This document shows positions 41,709 to 43,152 of a stretch of 43,152 nucleotides of DNA, piece after piece. The notes beneath the pieces are model-generated. The model had not been told where the DNA came from. It ran no database searches and saw only the letters and a list, made by a program, of their open reading frames with translations. Positions within the stretch are counted from its first letter, which is position 1; each line of letters starts with the position of its first letter. The DNA comes from an uncultured Bacteroidales bacterium (lineage in GTDB: Bacteria > Bacteroidota > Bacteroidia > Bacteroidales > Muribaculaceae). The translations under genes were made by a program, and so were the position numbers. Location: positions 1 through 43,152 of the forward strand of contig URIC01000011.1 of the NCBI GenBank assembly GCA_900547755.1, given 5' to 3'.

Positions 41709-43152
41709 ATGGCAACCCCTGAATTTCACTATCAAAAGCCCTTTCCTTTAGGGCCTGACAAAACCAGATACCGCCTGCTCACCAAAGAGGGCGTCAAGGT
41801 AGAGAACTGGAACGGCCACGAAATGCTGGTCGTAGACCCCGAAGCAATCACAGTGCTGGCCAACGCCGCCACTCACGACAATGCCTTCCTGCTCCGCCGC
41901 GAGCACAACGAAATGGTAGCCAAGATTCTGAGCGACCCCGAGGCTTCGGACAACGACAAGTTCGTGGCCCTTACCATGCTGCGCAACGCCGATGTCGCCT
42001 CAAAGGGTGTACTCCCCTTCTGCCAGGACACCGGTACCGCCATCTGCGCCGCCTACAAAGGCCAGCAGGTCTGGACAGGCTGCGACGATGCCGAAAAGAT
42101 TTCGCTGGGCGTCTATAAGACTTACACCGAGAATAATCTGCGCTATTCCCAGAACGCACCCCTCTCCATGTACGAGGAGGTGAATACCGGCTGCAATTTA
42201 CCCGCACAGATCGACATCCACGCCACCGAGGGCATGGAGTACAGATTCCTCTTTGTGGCCAAGGGTGGCGGCTCCGCCAATAAGACTTATCTCTATCAGG
42301 AGACCAAGGCTATCCTCAACCCCAAGACTCTTGTACCCTTCCTCATCGAAAAAATGAAGAGCCTCGGCACAGCCGCCTGTCCTCCCTACCACATCGCTTT
42401 CGTAATCGGCGGCACAAGCGCCGAGAAGAACCTTGAGGTAGTGAAGAAAGCATCTGTGAAATACCTGGACGAACTCCCCACCACAGGCAACGAATATGGC
42501 CGCGCGTTCCGCGACGTCGAGCTGGAGAAGGAACTTTGGGAGGCAGCCTGCCGTCTGGGTCTGGGCGCCCAGTTCGGAGGCAAGTTCTTCGCACACGATG
42601 TGCGAGTGATTCGTCTGCCCCGTCACGGCGCCTCCTGCCCCGTGGGTATGGGCGTGAGCTGCTCTGCCGACCGCAACATCAAGGCTAAAATCACACGCGA
42701 CGGCCTATTCCTGGAAGAGCTGGATACCAATCCCGCAGAACTTATTCCCGAATCGATGCGCAATCAGGGCGAGGGCGAGGTTGTCAAGATTGACCTTAAC
42801 CGTCCCATGAGCGAGATTCTGGCTGAACTGGACAAATACCCCGTTTCCACCCGTCTTTCCCTGAAGGGCACAATCATTGTGGGCCGTGACATAGCACACG
42901 CCAAGATTAAGGAACGCCTGGATGCCGGCGAACCGATGCCTCAGTATCTGAAAGACCACCCCATATATTACGCCGGTCCCGCCAAGAAACCCGAGAATCT
43001 GCCCTCCGGCTCCTTCGGTCCCACCACAGCAGGCCGTATGGACCCCTATGTAGACCAGTTCCAGGCCGCAGGCGGCTCAATGGTGATGATTGCCAAGGGC
43101 AACCGCAGCCAGCAAGTCACGGACGCATGTAAGGCTCACGGCGGTTTCTACC
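41709..43152 (+). CDS. class I fumarate hydratase (partial, cut by window end)
   Basis: An iron-sulphur fumarase interconverting fumarate and malate. 481 complete codons are visible and the frame is still open at the window edge; full-length enzymes are around 545 residues. The 4Fe-4S ligands are Cys105 (PFCQDTG), Cys224 (GTAACPPYH) and Cys318 (GVSCSADR), the same numbering as I recall for E. coli FumA. Other family segments are YEEVNTGCNLPAQ, FVAKGGGSANKTYLYQ, GASCPVGMG and, in the beta (swivelling) part, GTIIVGRDIAHAK and YYAGPAKKPENLPSGSFGPT. The start MATPEFHYQKPFPLG follows a good promoter. The one-polypeptide form places it with FumA/FumB rather than the two-subunit type. Confidence 0.95.
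   Translation, partial: MATPEFHYQKPFPLGPDKTRYRLLTKEGVKVENWNGHEMLVVDPEAITVLANAATHDNAFLLRREHNEMVAKILSDPEASDNDKFVALTMLRNADVASKGVLPFCQDTGTAICAAYKGQQVWTGCDDAEKISLGVYKTYTENNLRYSQNAPLSMYEEVNTGCNLPAQIDIHATEGMEYRFLFVAKGGGSANKTYLYQETKAILNPKTLVPFLIEKMKSLGTAACPPYHIAFVIGGTSAEKNLEVVKKASVKYLDELPTTGNEYGRAFRDVELEKELWEAACRLGLGAQFGGKFFAHDVRVIRLPRHGASCPVGMGVSCSADRNIKAKITRDGLFLEELDTNPAELIPESMRNQGEGEVVKIDLNRPMSEILAELDKYPVSTRLSLKGTIIVGRDIAHAKIKERLDAGEPMPQYLKDHPIYYAGPAKKPENLPSGSFGPTTAGRMDPYVDQFQAAGGSMVMIAKGNRSQQVTDACKAHGGFY

Noticed and set aside
1..43152. CRISPR array, insertion sequence, prophage or integron
   Set aside because: I saw no regularly spaced repeats, transposase or integrase motifs, phage structural genes or attachment-site repeats anywhere in the window.

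Overview
The window looks like a chromosomal segment of a gut-type Bacteroidales, possibly of the Muribaculaceae. The evidence is the Bacteroidetes promoter architecture (TTTG or TTG, 19-20 bp, then TAnnTTTG) in front of many genes, the absence of clear Shine-Dalgarno sequences, a short Bacteroidetes-type RpoD beginning MRQLKITKSIT, and the long Fcl variant usual in Bacteroides. The family-level placement is an inference. Most of the window is GC-moderate and densely coded. The first ~3.4 kb is visibly AT-rich and carries a restriction-modification cassette, which looks like an insertion.

Layout. 0.1-3.3 kb (minus): a two-gene type II R-M system, cytosine-5 methyltransferase then a putative PD-(D/E)XK nuclease with a 4-bp overlap. 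3.6-13.9 kb: housekeeping genes, namely an FtsE-like ATPase (minus), divergent dnaE, trxA, an NlpC/P60 lipoprotein (minus), a DegP/HtrA protease, two tandem RpoD-type sigma factors and a small barrel-like envelope protein. 13.95 kb: tRNA-Pro(UGG). 14.1-16.0 kb: ECF sigma factor, a probable one-TM anti-sigma protein and a Spy-like periplasmic protein. 16.1-21.9 kb: a giant alpha-2-macroglobulin-like protein lacking the thioester, closed by a perfect 22-bp-stem terminator. 22.0-24.8 kb (minus): dnaJ, grpE and ispE. 24.8-30.2 kb (plus): a MATE exporter, then a tight HAD-gmd-fcl-GT4 cluster for GDP-fucose and lipid-linked glycan initiation. 30.2-32.3 kb (minus): rnz, preceded by an L-serine dehydratase gene broken by a 4-bp tandem duplication. 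32.4-33.5 kb: a 41-codon secreted-peptide-like ORF and a Na+/Ca2+ exchanger. 33.5-41.5 kb (minus): a five-gene operon of amidase, two-domain GT2, DUF4922 (HIT-like), SpoIID-like protein and flavodiiron protein. 41.7 kb to the end: an iron-sulphur class I fumarase cut by the window edge.

How the genes fit together. Several blocks concern envelope building and quality control: DegP, the ECF/Spy trio, A2M, GDP-fucose plus GT4, NlpC/P60, and the amidase/SpoIID operon. That operon pairs an amidase with a SpoIID-family protein, as the sporulation SpoIIP/SpoIID pair does, but in a non-sporulating lineage. It also contains a glycosyltransferase and a predicted sugar-nucleotide phosphorylase/transferase. 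I consider it the most interesting system here. Other points of note are the tandem sigma factors, the divergent near-leaderless ispE/MATE promoters, and the precisely diagnosable sdaA lesion.
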